DNA of 64,000 bases from Mesomycoplasma dispar (GCF_000941075.1 NZ_CP007229.1:868001-932000); one strand, 5' to 3'. Positions 1 to 11,427 are shown, counted from the stretch's first letter. Program-made: numbers and translations. The notes: a model not told the origin generated them from the letters alone.

Positions 1-1611
1 TATTCGATTTATTCAAAAATTAATACTAACGGTTGAAAAGTTTTCCAAAGAAACCTGAATGATTTATTTGGTTTTTCGAACACTCACCCTTATTATAGTG
101 ATTCAATTTTTGTTTTAAGTTTACGATTCTTGTGAACAACAATCAAATACACGATCGTGGGGACTTTTTTTGGGACAATTATTGCGTTTTTTACAGCACT
201 TTTTAGTTCGCAATTTGTTAGGAATAAGTTTATAAAAAGTTTTATTTGGTGAATTATTATAATTCTAAAGTGCTTTCCAATACCTTTTGTAATCGATCCT
301 TTTCGACTAATTTTTACTAAAAAATTAGCAGCAGTTTTAATTATTTTTTGATTTACTTGAATTTGATTACACCGTTATTTCTACTCCTTTCTAAATGCGC
401 TTGATCTAAATGCTTATCAAAAATCAATTATGAAAGGTCAAAATCGATTTTTTGCTTTTAAAAATGAAATTTTACCATTTGTAGTCAATAAATTTTTTGG
501 TCTGTTTTTGTTTAGTTTTGAAGCAAATGTTCGTTGAACCACCATTATTTCTGCAACTGGAGTTATTGGAATTGGAGTTTTAATCAACGACGGAATTCAA
601 AATCCTGCATTGGGCTGAAATATCGTTGGAATTCCGCTTGCCGTTCTCCTGTTTTTTGCGATTGTTCTTGAATTTTTAATTATTTTTTTTAATAAGTTTA
701 TTTTGCATAAAAAATCGGTTAAAATTCAGCAAAAAAATTCGTTCAACTTATGAATTAAAACTAATTATGACCGTGTTTTAAAGACTTTTTTTGCAATTTT
801 TGTTCTAATTTTGATTGCTATTAGCCTTAGTGATATTCAAAATTGAACAATAAACACTCATCAAGTTAAACGATTTTTTAATTCACTGTTTGTTTTTGAT
901 TGAGGTTTCTTTTCGCTCGGAAAACTAGACAATCCACTTTATATGATTTGGGGACTTTTTGCCCAAATTATCGTTTGCATTGGTGTGATCGCTATTGTCT
1001 CAATTTTTTTAGCAATCATGGCAAACGAAAGGTTAAATCACTGATCTAGATGATTAAGTTATAAATTTTTACTAAATCTTTTTCGAATAATTCCGTCAGT
1101 TGTTATCTTTTATCTTTTTGTTAACTTCGCAATTAGCCCGATTTTGTGAGTGACGATTTTAGTTGGAGTTAATAATGGAATAATGATGGCAAAAAAATTG
1201 AACGAAACAATAAATTCGATTGATTGACAAAAATATAAACTTTTGCGATTACAGCAATGGAGTAAATCAAAAACAATAATTCACTACGTTTTACCTTCAA
1301 TTTCTAACGAATATTTTAAATATTTAGCGGTTGAAATTTCAAATTCAGTGCATGATTTACTACTTTATGGAATTTTCGGCGGTTCACTACTAGGTTTAAA
1401 AATTTCTATACTTTCGCAAACCGGAATTTCAGGTGATAGAAACGGTTTTTTTACTTATTCTTGAATTGCTTGATTTTTAATTTTAGTAGTTGAAATAACT
1501 TTAGTAGCCATTGAAAAAAGATATTTCACAAAATTTGTGCATTTTATCTTAAAAACTCGAAACATTTTACTCAATAAATTTCTAAAAAAGCCTTTTTCTA
1601 AATTTTTCTAA
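1..1611 (+). CDS. PhnE-like two-domain ABC transporter permease (P69 type), 3' part
   Basis: The frame is open from the window edge to TAA at 1609-1611, with many TGA codons read as Trp; about 536 residues are visible and the N-terminus lies upstream. The protein is very hydrophobic with around ten membrane segments. Two permease units are seen: one around SATGVIGIGVLI (nt ~550-600) and a second near the C-terminus around GGSLLGLKISIL (nt ~1375-1410). This duplicated layout matches the PhnE-type phosphonate/thiamine-like permease called P69 in M. hyorhinis and M. hyopneumoniae, which works with a P37 binding lipoprotein and a P29 ATPase. The partner genes are not in the window and would lie upstream. 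An intrinsic terminator follows closely, so it is probably the last gene of its operon. Family confident; substrate inferred only from homologues. Confidence 0.72.
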
Positions 1612-1645
1612 TTAATTACTTTTTGATTACTTTTTAAGAATATAA

Positions 1646-1680
1646 AACAAGAAAACATTACAGGTTTTCTTGTTTTTTTA
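1646..1680 (+). terminator. Intrinsic terminator after P69-like permease
   Basis: Perfect 11-bp stem AACAAGAAAAC / GTTTTCTTGTT with a 7-nt loop, followed by a T run. It sits 35 nt past the permease stop codon. Confidence 0.85.
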
Positions 1681-1722
1681 TTTTTTTACGGAAAACAACC
1701 TTCAAAAATTAAATTTGAATAA

Positions 1723-2199
1723 ATGAGAAAAGCACAAATTATTAGCCTAATTGTTTTAGTTGGAGCATTAAGTGGTTTTGCCTATTTAACTTATAAACTT
1801 CAACCACATATCACACAAACCAAGCAAATAGCAATCACAATTTTGAACGGAGTGCGTAATCCAGGTACTAAATTTTTTGACTATGGTATAAATTGGCGGA
1901 AAGTTTTTACCGAATTTGATGTAATTCGTGGTTATGATATTGGAAAATACAACCTTGATTCAGAAGTGACGACTGACCAAAAAGTTGAATTAAAACCGAT
2001 TGGTTTTAGGATTAAAATTGACAAAATTTCAATAAAAAATACTGCTAAACTAAAAATTAGTCGTAATATTGTCGACAAAATTCGCGTTTTTTTTAAGGAA
2101 AGAAAAAACAAAAAAACAACTTGAAAAGAGTTAGAGTGGGCTTTAAAAATTGATTCAGAGACTTTAAGGACGCTGCAAGAAAATTTTACTCTTGACTAG
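1723..2199 (+). CDS. Small membrane-anchored SLBB/ComEA-like protein
   Basis: 158 residues, from ATG at 1723 to TAG at 2197-2199, reading TGA at 2122 as Trp. One N-terminal membrane segment (residues ~5-25) is followed by a short soluble domain. The stretch ITILNGVRNPGTKFFDYG (residues ~40-57) resembles the N-terminal strand-turn of SLBB/beta-grasp domains (pattern GxVxxPGxY), as found in ComEA-type DNA-binding proteins. The usual C-terminal helix-hairpin-helix motif is not obvious. It lies just upstream of, and partly overlaps, a comEC-like gene, the normal partner of comEA, which supports a role in DNA binding at the membrane. Without the HhH motif, the DNA-binding role is inference from context. 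Confidence 0.55.
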
Positions 2200-3503
2200 C
2201 AGTTTTTCTTAGTCTAATTTTTTTAATTTTGTCTATTGATAAATTTAGTTTTTTATGAATAATTTTCTTGTTTTTTCCAATTTTTTTCTTAATATTACTT
2301 TCAGAATTTAAAAAAATTCTAATGTTAATTTTTTTAGCAGTTATTTTTTTAATAATTTACTGATTAATGATTCCTAGCATCAATAATCAACAAGTTGATT
2401 TTGAATCAAAAGTTGTTGATAAAGTTAGTTTTGGAAATTTTGTTGAATATAAAGGTAATAAAATCTTTGTTTGAAATGGAGATCAGGAAATAGGGGCTAA
2501 TTTGCGATTAAGTGGCAAATTAGTTGTTCCAAAAAATCAATCAGACTTTGACTTGGTAACATATTTAAAATCAAAAGGTTCGCTTTTAATTCTAAATAAT
2601 AAAAAAGTGACTCTTATCGGTGAAAGTAAGAGTATTTTTGTAAAAATAAGGCGATTTTTTGCAACAGAAGGAAATTATTCAAAACAATTAATTCCGATGG
2701 TTTTTCTAGCAGAAACGCCACCGGAAGCAAATGATTTTAGAAAATCACTAGTTTATTTAGGTGTTTACCAAATTTTTGTTATTTCAGGTTTTCATATTAA
2801 TCTTTTTAAACAGGCAATTTTTGGATTTTCGAAGGCTTTCAAAATCAAACCTTACATTTACAAACCGATATTTTTTGCATTTTTATTATTTCAATTGTTT
2901 CTTTTTAACTTTGCAATTTCATTTTTACGGGGCTTTATTTTTTGGGGTTTAATCGAAATAAACAAACTGTTTTTAAACAAAAAATTCAATAAAATTGAAC
3001 TATTATCAATTAGTGGAATACTGATTTTGTCAACAAATCCGCTTATTTTTTATTCAATTGGATTTATTTTAACATTTACAATTAGTTTTATCATTTTAAT
3101 CATAAATCAAATAAAATTTTCAAAAAAATGACATAAATATATAGCACAAATTTTATTCATTAATTTTTTTAGTGCTATATTTTCGTTATTTTTGAATTCA
3201 ATGTACAATTTTATGGCACCAATAAATGTTGCCATTTTTACAGCTTTTTTTACATTTTTATATACAAATTTGCTTATTTTTATTTTTAATCCAACAATAA
3301 TTGAATGAATTAGCAAAAATTTTATTCAAACTGTTGAGTATATTAGTAATCTTCACTTTTTAACTTTAAATATCAAACCTAGCCTACTTTTTATAATTTT
3401 TTCTTGTATAATTTCATTAATATGTTTTTTGTTTTTGGAAGTGACAATTACATTGTCCAAAAAAAAATTTCAAGTATCGCAAAATCTCAAAATACTAAAA
3501 TAA
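2121..3503 (+). CDS. ComEC/Rec2-like DNA-uptake channel, short mycoplasma form
   Basis: The frame is open from about 2121 to TAA at 3501-3503 (~460 residues). The start is uncertain: TTG at 2121 (used here, AAGGAAAG about 18 nt upstream), GTG at 2136, or later. Several N-terminal membrane helices, a middle soluble part, then the competence-domain signature YLGVYQIFVISGFHINLF (nt ~2755-2810) and further helices. The SGxH motif is typical of ComEC, the inner-membrane channel carrying single-stranded DNA. At ~460 residues it is much shorter than the usual 700-800 and no metallo-beta-lactamase domain is visible. It overlaps the upstream ComEA-like gene and, by about 80 nt, the downstream holA start, so the three are likely translationally coupled. 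Function may be DNA scavenging rather than transformation. Confidence 0.7.
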
Positions 3504-4351
3504 TTAACTTTTTTACTAGTGATTCATACGAATTTATTAGGAAAAATATTACAAATTTTTCACTTTTTGATAGCAAAAAAACCTTTGTTTTTAATGATTT
3601 TTTATATTTTTCAGTAGAGAATAAAGCTAATCAATATCTGCTTTCAAAGATTAAAAACACTAATCACACAATTATTTTTAAATACATTATTAATGAAAAA
3701 AACACCATTTCTAATGCTAAAAACTCGATAATTTATAAATCTTTTTCACCAATTTCAAAAATAATCCAAACTTCTGAAATTAATCAAAAAAATATCGCTA
3801 AATTTATTAGAATTTCGCTTAATAATTTAAAAGTCGATTTAAAAACTAGCGAAATTATCGAACTTGAATCGCGGTTACCACTTAATGGTTCGATTATTAA
3901 TAACGAAATTTTAAAATTAAAAAGTTTAAATTGTCCAATAAATTCTGAAATAATTCAAAATTTTGTAAGTGAGTATTCAACACATTCAACTTGAGATTTT
4001 ATTAATTCTTTTGTTAATTTGGATTTAAAAAGTGTTTTAAAGTTTTATCGCCATAAAATGTTAGAGGGTCAAACTTTAAACTTGCTAATTGGTCAAATAA
4101 ATTCAAAATTATCACTTAGTTTTTTTGTTTATTTGCAAAAAAAACTTGGTTTGACAAACCAACAAATTTCTCAAAAAATGAAAATTTCCAATTTTCAGAT
4201 AAACAAAGCGATCGATTTATACCATAATATCGGAATTGAAAAACTTGAAAATCTAATAATAAAACTTGCAAAATTAGACACCCAAATGAAAAAATCACAA
4301 GTAAATCAGAAATTAGCATTCGAACTCTATCTCCTTGGTTTAATCAGTTAA
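3422..4351 (+). CDS. holA: DNA polymerase III delta subunit (clamp loader)
   Basis: 309 residues from the ATG at 3422 (MFFVFGSDNYIVQKK...) to TAA at 4351; an in-frame ATG at 3404 adds six residues. TGA at 3992 is Trp. The N-terminal FVFGSDNYIVQKK pattern (folding of the delta AAA+-like domain, usually [FY]GxExyL) and the C-terminal helical collar region (nt ~4080-4340, with KLGLTNQQISQKM) are the delta-subunit layout. The delta subunit opens the beta clamp during loading at the fork. In Firmicutes and mycoplasmas holA usually follows comEC, exactly as here, which strengthens the call despite low sequence conservation. The 5' end lies inside the comEC frame. Confidence 0.75.
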
Positions 4352-4380
4352 TTTTAAAAAAAAAAAAAAAAACTGATTTT
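4343..4380 (+). terminator. Terminator containing an A17 homopolymer
   Basis: ATCAGTT (4343-4349) pairs with AACTGAT (4371-4377) followed by T residues. The loop includes 17 consecutive A residues (4356-4372). The left arm overlaps the holA stop region. The same A tract lies just upstream of a TATAAT box at 4386-4391, so it also occupies the -35/spacer zone of the next promoter. Confidence 0.55.
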
Positions 4381-4385
4381 TGTGT

Positions 4386-4510
4386 TATAATTCTCACAAG
4401 CAAAAACCACTACAAAAAATTGTTTGTTTAATTAAAGTGTTTTAATTTAAGCAATTTAATTTTTTTGGGTGGTTTTTATTTTTTCCAAAAAATAAAAACA
4501 GGCGAGAAAA
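4386..4510 (+). promoter_or_regulatory. Promoter and hairpin leader of the lipoprotein/ABC operon
   Basis: TATAAT at 4386-4391 implies a start near 4398. The transcript would begin with AAAAACCAC (4402-4410), which pairs exactly with GTGGTTTTT (4469-4477) and is followed by a T-rich run. Inside lies an AT-rich hairpin (TTGTTTAATTAAA / TTTTAATTTAAGCAA, ~4420-4455). This is the outline of an intrinsic terminator 30 nt before the ATG at 4511, so it may attenuate. No ATG uORF is present. Confidence 0.5.
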
Positions 4511-6667
4511 ATGAAAACAAAATTCAAACAACTTAAAAAATTACTTATATTTCCCGTAGCATCTTTTTCCACCTTAATTTTAACATCTTGCGGTCTTGGA
4601 CATCAAAAAAAATTTAGTTTTGATGGAAATTATGACGGTAAATTACAGATGGTAACAAGTTGAACTGCAGAACAGGCAAGATTTCAAGCACTAAAACAAA
4701 TTGTAGAAATTTGAAATAACAAACCTGAAGTTCAAGATATGAAAAACCGTGAATTTCTACCAATTGAATTAACACCATCATATGATGTCGATTATGCGCC
4801 AATGGCAACGAAATTTAGTCAAATTTTTTCTGCAAAAGATAAAGCCCAAACACTTAATTTAGTCCTGAATTTTCCTCCCGCAGCTGCGGTTGCAGCAAAA
4901 TACAAAATGCTTTTAAATTTAGCTGAATTTCCCGATTTAGCAGATGCTATCAAAAAAGTGTATCATCCAAAATTTTTAGAAACAAGCAAACAAATTGCGA
5001 CACTTGATGAAAAGGGAATTTATTCACTTCCGTTTGTAAAATCCTCGCAAACAATTGCAATTAACGCCCCTGTAATGGCTTGAATTATTGAAAATGCACT
5101 AAAAAATGGTGCTAAAATCAAAAAAGGCGAAGAAGAATTTTTTAGTCAGTTTCGCAAATCAAAAACAGATTTGGTACAAATTCAAAAATTATGAAAACCT
5201 ATTGAATTTACAAAAGCGAATAATCCTTGAAGTAATTTCGAGTTTTCTCAGGACATTTTCAAATATTTTGACCAATTATTTGATTTTGTTCTAAAAATCA
5301 AAGCTGGATTTAATTTAAATCCAGCAAAAATTGATTCAGCTTATTTCCCTTTTGGTTTTGACGACATTCCGAATCTAATTTTTTCAAAGATTTTCGCTGC
5401 GACAGGAGCAGATTATTCAAAATTTTTATTCGAAGTCGCTAAAGGTGATTCAAAATTACTAGAACAAGTGAGTTTTTCAAAACTTTTTGAAAAAAATTCG
5501 CCCACATACAAAATTGCCAAAAAGAATTATGAGCAAATTTTAGAATTGTTTAAATCAGATGCAATTTTTTATCCTGGTCGATTTTCAGAACCTAGTTTTG
5601 CTAATTTATTTATGAATCACCACCAAATTGCAATGGCAATTTCTTCAACTAGCAATTATGAACGTCGTTTTACTAGGGCAAAATCTAATTTTGTATTTGA
5701 AATAAATAAGTCTACTAAAAAAATTCCGCTTAATTCAGCGGTACAAATTTATGAAATTTTACCACTTAATTCTTTTGGATTTAAACCGAAAAATTCAATT
5801 TTTCAATTAAAACAAGTATTAACTAATCAACTTTCCCATTTAATTAACGATACAAAAAAGACAAAATATCCTGAATCTAATGTTTATATAGATGCAAAAA
5901 AATTTGATTTAGTTGCGAAAATTAATGATGCTATCAATTCAAAATCAAAAAATTCTGATCAAAGTATATATTTAGCAATCGATCCTGAAATTGCCAAATA
6001 TTATCAAGAAAATATTAGTAAAATTGATAGTGAAAATATTATAAATTTAACTAAAAATAACAATTCAAACGACATTTTTCTAATAAAATCAGGATTTATT
6101 GAAAATATTAACGGTGAAAAATTATTAAACGAAAATGAAATCATTTTTTTACAAGAACCTGTTAAAAATTCAAAAAATGAACTAAAAAACGTATTTACTT
6201 ACCAAGGACCAGATCTGATTGCCTTTCATTCAAACGATGAAGAAGATATTGCAACTAAAAATTTTCTAAAATGAATTCTTACACACAAACAAGAATTTAC
6301 ATACAAAAATGCAGGAAAAGAAGCAAAATACTTTGGAAGTCCAAATGAATTTGTCGCTTTTCGTGGCAATTATTTAGCGCCAACAAAAGCTAATTTCCGT
6401 GAAAGTTTGACAAATAAATCTAAATTTCGTCAAAATAACGCTTTTCGTGTTGCTTTTACAAATTTTAAACAAGTAAATGATGACCCTGAAAACAGCGTGT
6501 TTTATATTGACCCAATTGATTCGCGGTCATCTTTAATTCGTGAAGTTATTTTATCTAGTTTAAATCAAATGGGTCGTCTTGTAATAGATGGAAGTCCAGA
6601 AAAGGCTAATTTTGATAATTTTCTTGCTAGTTTACGCACTAATTTATTCACAATTAAGGTTGGCTAA
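4511..6667 (+). CDS. Surface lipoprotein 1, putative ABC-importer substrate-binding protein (P68-like family)
   Basis: 718 residues, ATG at 4511 after GGCGAG, stop TAA at 6667. Signal peptide with lipobox LTSC (Cys near residue 28), so it should be exported and lipid-anchored. The mature part has the extended alpha/beta character of solute-binding proteins. It shares phrases with the next two gene products: WNxKPEV near the N-terminus, NHHQ/I-AISSTSNY in the middle, TxQGPxLIAFHxNxxEDxATxNFxKW, and a C-terminal DxxxFRxxxL...LRTNL. The three are clearly paralogues. They precede a nuclease, an ATPase and two permeases on the same strand, implying ligand capture for this importer. The P68 name is by recollection of mycoplasma annotation. 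Ligand unknown; products of nucleic-acid digestion are a reasonable inference. Confidence 0.72.
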
Positions 6668-6794
6668 ATTTAGTTTGATTTTTTAAAATTCAGAACTTTT
6701 ATGTAAATAAGTTTTAAGTTACCAATTTTGGAATTCAAAAAGGGGATTTTAGGAAAAAAATTGATTTTTTTATTGATAAATTTTTAAAAAAATG

Positions 6795-6913
6795 TATAAT
6801 GATAGCAAATGTTAAGCGCAACTGAAAATTATTTGTGGTTAGTTGGTTTAAATTCTTGAAGAATTAACCAAGTTAATTTTGATAATTTTTTTGTTGTGCT
6901 TTTTTGTTTTTAA
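6795..6913 (+). promoter_or_regulatory. Promoter, leaderless uORF and attenuator-like hairpin before lipoprotein 2
   Basis: TATAAT at 6795-6800, predicted start near 6807, and an ATG at 6809 opening a 34-codon uORF that ends at 6913 (one TGA as Trp). The same RNA can fold: AAGCGCAAC (6814-6822) pairs with GTTGTGCTT (6893-6901, one G-U pair) and is followed by T6. An inner hairpin is TTGGTTTAAATTCT (6843-6856) with AGAATTAACCAA (6860-6871). Ribosomes on the uORF would melt the outer stem. It closely resembles an intrinsic terminator, yet lies at the 5' end of a transcript. The rest of the gap to 7039 holds an A17 run at 6945-6961. Confidence 0.55.
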
Positions 6914-7038
6914 AAAAATTTATTCATGGAGAGAAATTTGTAACAAAAAAAAAAAAAAAAACAAAAATATTTAAATTAAAAAAATGTGCTATTTTATAGC
7001 CTAAATTTTAAAAAAAAATAATTGGTCCTTTTTAAAAA

Positions 7039-9249
7039 ATGAACAAACCACAAAAATTTAAGTCCACATTTTTAAAATCAGCATTAATTTTAAGTTCTGT
7101 TTTTTCCGTAGTTTTCTTAACTGCAACTGCTTGTTTTACAAAAAATGATGACAAGATTTTTAAACAAAATGGAAACCCGCTTCGCTACGAAACTGAAGCA
7201 GATGAAACGATTGATTTTCGTGCAATTTTTAATGTAACCGATGCAAGAGCAAAAGCATTAAATAAAATTTTTCAAAAATGAAACCAAAAACCAGAAGTAA
7301 AAGAAAAAAAACCTGGTTTTTTACCTGCGAAATTAGATCAAGCATATGGTAATTACACAAAAGATCAAACCAGTTTAGCATCTTTTTTAGAGGTAAAGGA
7401 AAATAAAAAATTACCTAATTTAACATTAAATTACCCAGCTCTTGCTTCCACTTTGAACAAATTTGGAATGCTTTTAGACCTAAATACCCAAAAGGATTTA
7501 GAAGAAAAAATTAAATCAGAATACGATGAAAAATTTCTTGAAGAAACAAAAAACTTACCAGAAATAAGTTCTGAGAGAATTCCATTTTTGCCAATTTTGA
7601 AAACTTCAAAAGCACTTTTGGTTGACAAACCGGTGCTTTCTTATATTTTAGAATCTGCGAAAAAAGCAAGTTCTAAATTTAAAATTTTAGAATCCGATAA
7701 ACAAAAAGTAGAAAATCTCGATCCACAAAAAACTGACCTTGAGTACATTAAAAAAGTTTGAGGAGAATATAAAAATTTTCCTGTAAACGAAAATGGTTTT
7801 GATGGATATACATTTAGTTTTGAAAAATTCAACAATTTTGAAGACATTGCTGACTTTCTTAACAGAGTTAAAAAATCTTTTCCTGATGCAGAAAAAGGTT
7901 CACAAGCTGAAAAAGTTGATTTTTTAATCGGTTTTAACGATGCAGCTGCCGTACTTTTTTTTAGTTCATTTGCTCAAGCTAATGGTAATTATGAAAAATC
8001 AAGTTATTTTAAAGACTCAAGCGGTCAGTCATTAAACTATAACAATCTGTTTGAAAAATCAACAGAAAATTACCAAAACACAAAAAAAGCCTTTGAAATC
8101 ATAGCTAATTTAGTTAAAAATAAACTTGTTGGTCCCTGAAGCCAAAAGTTGGCAAGTGATTATTTGAAAAATCATCAATTAGTTTTTGCTATAACTTCAA
8201 CAAGTAATTACACTAGAAATTTTGAAAAAATTGGCCAAAACTTTTTACGCTTTAAAGTTGGAAGTTCATCAATTGATTATTCTGTAAGTTCAAAATCTAA
8301 AATCTGGAAATTAGTTAGTGCTAGCGAAGAAAATTTGCCAGCAAATGCAATTGCTAAAATTCACCAAATTTTGGATAACAAGCCAGGTTATATTTACGAA
8401 GGCACATCAAATTCAATTTCTGAAAATGACATTCATTTAAGTCAGGAAGATGACAAAAATTTGATTGAAGAAATAAAAAGCGCTATAAAAACACAGGGTG
8501 ATTTAAATAATTTTAGTTTTTTATCGGCTGATCCAGCCTTTGATAAATGACTTGAATCAAAACAAAAAACAAACCCTGATTTAAGTAAATTGTACTCTGA
8601 TCATTCTTCTAAAAACAAGGTGAAATTGATAAAGCAAAACTCAAATGTTTATATTTTTTCAAAATCAAGTGAAAAACTTAACGAAGATGAATTAATGGTT
8701 CTACCTGAACCTGGAAAAACTCAAAATTCAAACCAATTTAACATTGTTACATCGCAAGGACCTTCGCTAATCGCTTTCCATAATAACGAAAAAGAAGATG
8801 TTGCAACTCTTAACTTTGTAAAATGGTTTATTTCTGAAAAGGTAAAATTTGAAACTGAAAATAAACAAAAAATCACTGCCACTCCAAGTGACTTTTTGGC
8901 ATTTTCGGCATCAAATTTAAACCCAACAAAAGCAAATTTAAAGTCTAATTTTGACGAAAATCCATTATTGCCTAAAAATCAAATTTTTAAAGTTGCTTTT
9001 GATCAATTCAAAAACCAATTAGAAAATCCAGGAAAATATAAATTATTCTCTGAACCTGCTGGCGTTGATTCTAACACATTCCGCAATACTATGTTAACAA
9101 CATTAGTTCAAGTTAATAATCAATTTTTACAAAATCCTAAATTAGATTTGAATTTCGATTATTTCCTTGAACAGTTGAGAGCAAACCTTGGAACTGCACT
9201 TAAAAAAATTAACGAAAAAAAAGATGAAAAATCATCTAATAAAAATTAA
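7039..9249 (+). CDS. Surface lipoprotein 2, paralogous substrate-binding protein
   Basis: 736 residues, ATG at 7039 to TAA at 9249; five or more in-frame TGA codons. Signal peptide of residues ~10-32 ends in a lipobox with Cys (FLTATAC). It shares WNQKPEV, ITSTSNYTRNF, SQGPSLIAFHNNEKEDVATLNFVKWF and a C-terminal LRANLGTALK motif with its two paralogues. The gene has its own promoter/hairpin leader at 6795-6913 and an A17 run at 6945-6961, suggesting it can be set separately from lipoprotein 1. The next gene starts 12 nt later. Role: ligand capture for the downstream ABC importer, inferred from context. Confidence 0.72.
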
Positions 9250-9261
9250 GGAGTCTTAACA

Positions 9262-11394
9262 ATGAAACTCGATAATGACACGACAAATAAGTTTAAATTT
9301 TCTAATAAATTTAAAAAAATTTTTTTAACAAGTTTATTCAGCATTGCCCCAATAACTTTTTTAGCAGCAGCTTGCACGACTAATGAAGGGTCTTCAACAG
9401 ATTCTACTGTCCAAAAAAGAAACTTTTTATTTGATAGCAACGAAGATAATAAGTTAGTTTTTGGGCACTCATTTTCATCATCTGGAAATGAAGCAAAAGC
9501 ATTAAAAAAAATAATTGAACTCTGGAATTCAACCGCAAAAGATAAAAAAGATTTTATGAAAATGGAAGAACAATATTTTCAAGGCGGTTATAATGGAGCT
9601 TCTGCTTCAATCAACAACTATTTAGAAACAAAGGATCGTATTAAACTTCCAAATATTGCTACAAATTATGCTTCTTTACTTGCGATAGTTAATAAATATT
9701 CAATGACATATCCAATTGTTTCTGATTTTACTTCAAATGAAGAACCCCAAAACGAGGAAGAAAAAACAACAAAAAAATTCCTAAAGGAACAAGGAATTTC
9801 TGATTTTTTACAAATTAATTCAGAAATTCCTTTTCTTGATACAAAAGGTGTTTATACTCTTCCTTTCGGAAAATCAACCGAAGGTTTAGTGATTAATAAA
9901 ATTTTATTTGGTTGAATTATTGATAAGGCAACCAGCGATTCAACAAAACCAGCAACAATTAAGGCTGAAGATAAAAATTATTTTAATGAATTTATACAAC
10001 TATCTAAAAAAAGTACAGAGGATGTTGCTGAAATTCAAAAAATTTGAAAAGAATATTCTTCAAACCAAGAAGCTCTTGCTGGTTATGAATTTAAAAAATC
10101 TGATCTTGAAAATTTTGTAGATTTACAAAAATTATCTTCAAGAATTTTAAAAGCATTTCCAAAAGCTTTAACCGGATCGGCTCTTAGTTCTGCAAAGTCA
10201 GTTCTAGGAGTGGACAATTCTGCAACTTTAATTTATTCACTTGCTCGTTCTCTATCAGAAGGTGATAAATCAAAAGAAGTTACTGTTTTGGATCGAAAAA
10301 AGAATTTAATTGATTATACATCTTTTATTGACCAACCAAATTCAGATCGTTATAAAAACTTTGAAAAAATCTATGGTTTAATTTCTGAGGGCATCAAGGA
10401 TAAGTCAATTTATTTTACCTCATCCGGTGAGTATAATTCAACTTACTTCCGTAATCACCAACAAGTTTTCTCAATTGGATCTTCAGCAGGATTTCACCAT
10501 AATTTTGTTAAAGCAGGGAGTAAAAATTATCTAGTAGGATTTAATCACAACGGAAATGAACAAATATATAGCGTTTTCAGCCCTAAGTTCGCCGCAGTTG
10601 TTAAAGCTTCAGATTTAAGTGATACTAGCAAAGATTTATCAATAAACTCAATTAACAAAAAGGATAAAGTAACAATCAAGGCTAGATTCTTGCCTAAAAT
10701 TAAAGAACTTGCAGAAAAAAACAAAGAAAAACAAGTATTTTATTTTACTGATAAATACGAAAAGCCATCCGGAATTGCCGAGGGAACTTATGAGGTTCTT
10801 GATAAAAATGAACAATTTAAACCAATTGTAATTCCTGGATATACAGGTTTACAAGAATTGTCAGGATCTTCAGCAGTTAATGATAACGAACTTGATATGG
10901 TAGCCGCACCACATAAATTTGACAAAAACAGCAAAACCACCGGAGTTTTCGCCCAAGGTCCTGATTTAATTTTTATTCATGCAACTGAAAAAGAAGATCG
11001 AGCAGTTAAAGCTTTTGTTAATTGAATTTTAACTGAAAAAGTTGACTTTGGTGATGCTGGAAAAATTACTCCAATTGAATATTTTGCAAAATCTAGTTCA
11101 TATTTATTGCCTTTAAAATCTACTTTAAGTGATGGTGTTTATACTCCAAAAAATCAGGGTCAGCAAGTAGCCCTTAACCAATTTAAGAAATTTAGTAGCG
11201 AAAGTTCAAAAACTGGATATAGTTTGGTTTACGATAACGCCGATGCTGCTTCTGCAACATTCCGTTCAACTTTGGATACAACAGTTTCTCAAATGCAAAG
11301 TCTTAAAGCAAGTGATGGAAAATTACGAACTTTTGCCGAATTTCTTACAATTTTAAGAACAAATTTAGGACCTTCTTATCGAAGTAGAAACTAA
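9262..11394 (+). CDS. Surface lipoprotein 3, paralogous substrate-binding protein
   Basis: 710 residues, ATG at 9262 after AAGGAGTC, stop TAA at 11394. Signal peptide with lipobox LAAAC (Cys near residue 37). Conserved family phrases: HSFSSSGNEAKALKKIIELWN, YTLPFGKSTEGLVINK, RNHQQVFSIGSSAGFHHNF, AQGPDLIFIHATEKEDRA and FRSTLD...LRTNLGPSYRSRN at the C-terminus. It follows lipoprotein 2 by 12 nt and precedes the nuclease by 33 nt, so it is in the same operon. A 13-bp perfect inverted repeat lies inside the gene (9791-9803 / 9820-9832). Three paralogous binding proteins for one importer suggest different ligand preferences or antigenic variety. Confidence 0.72.
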
Positions 11395-11427
11395 AATTAT
11401 TTAGTTTTTCTATTTTTTAAAATAATT

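Noticed and set aside
6795..6913. SRP RNA, tmRNA or RNase P RNA in the structured leaders
   Set aside because: No GGAA/GNAR tetraloop with the SRP core, no tRNA-like ends and no RNase P conserved blocks.
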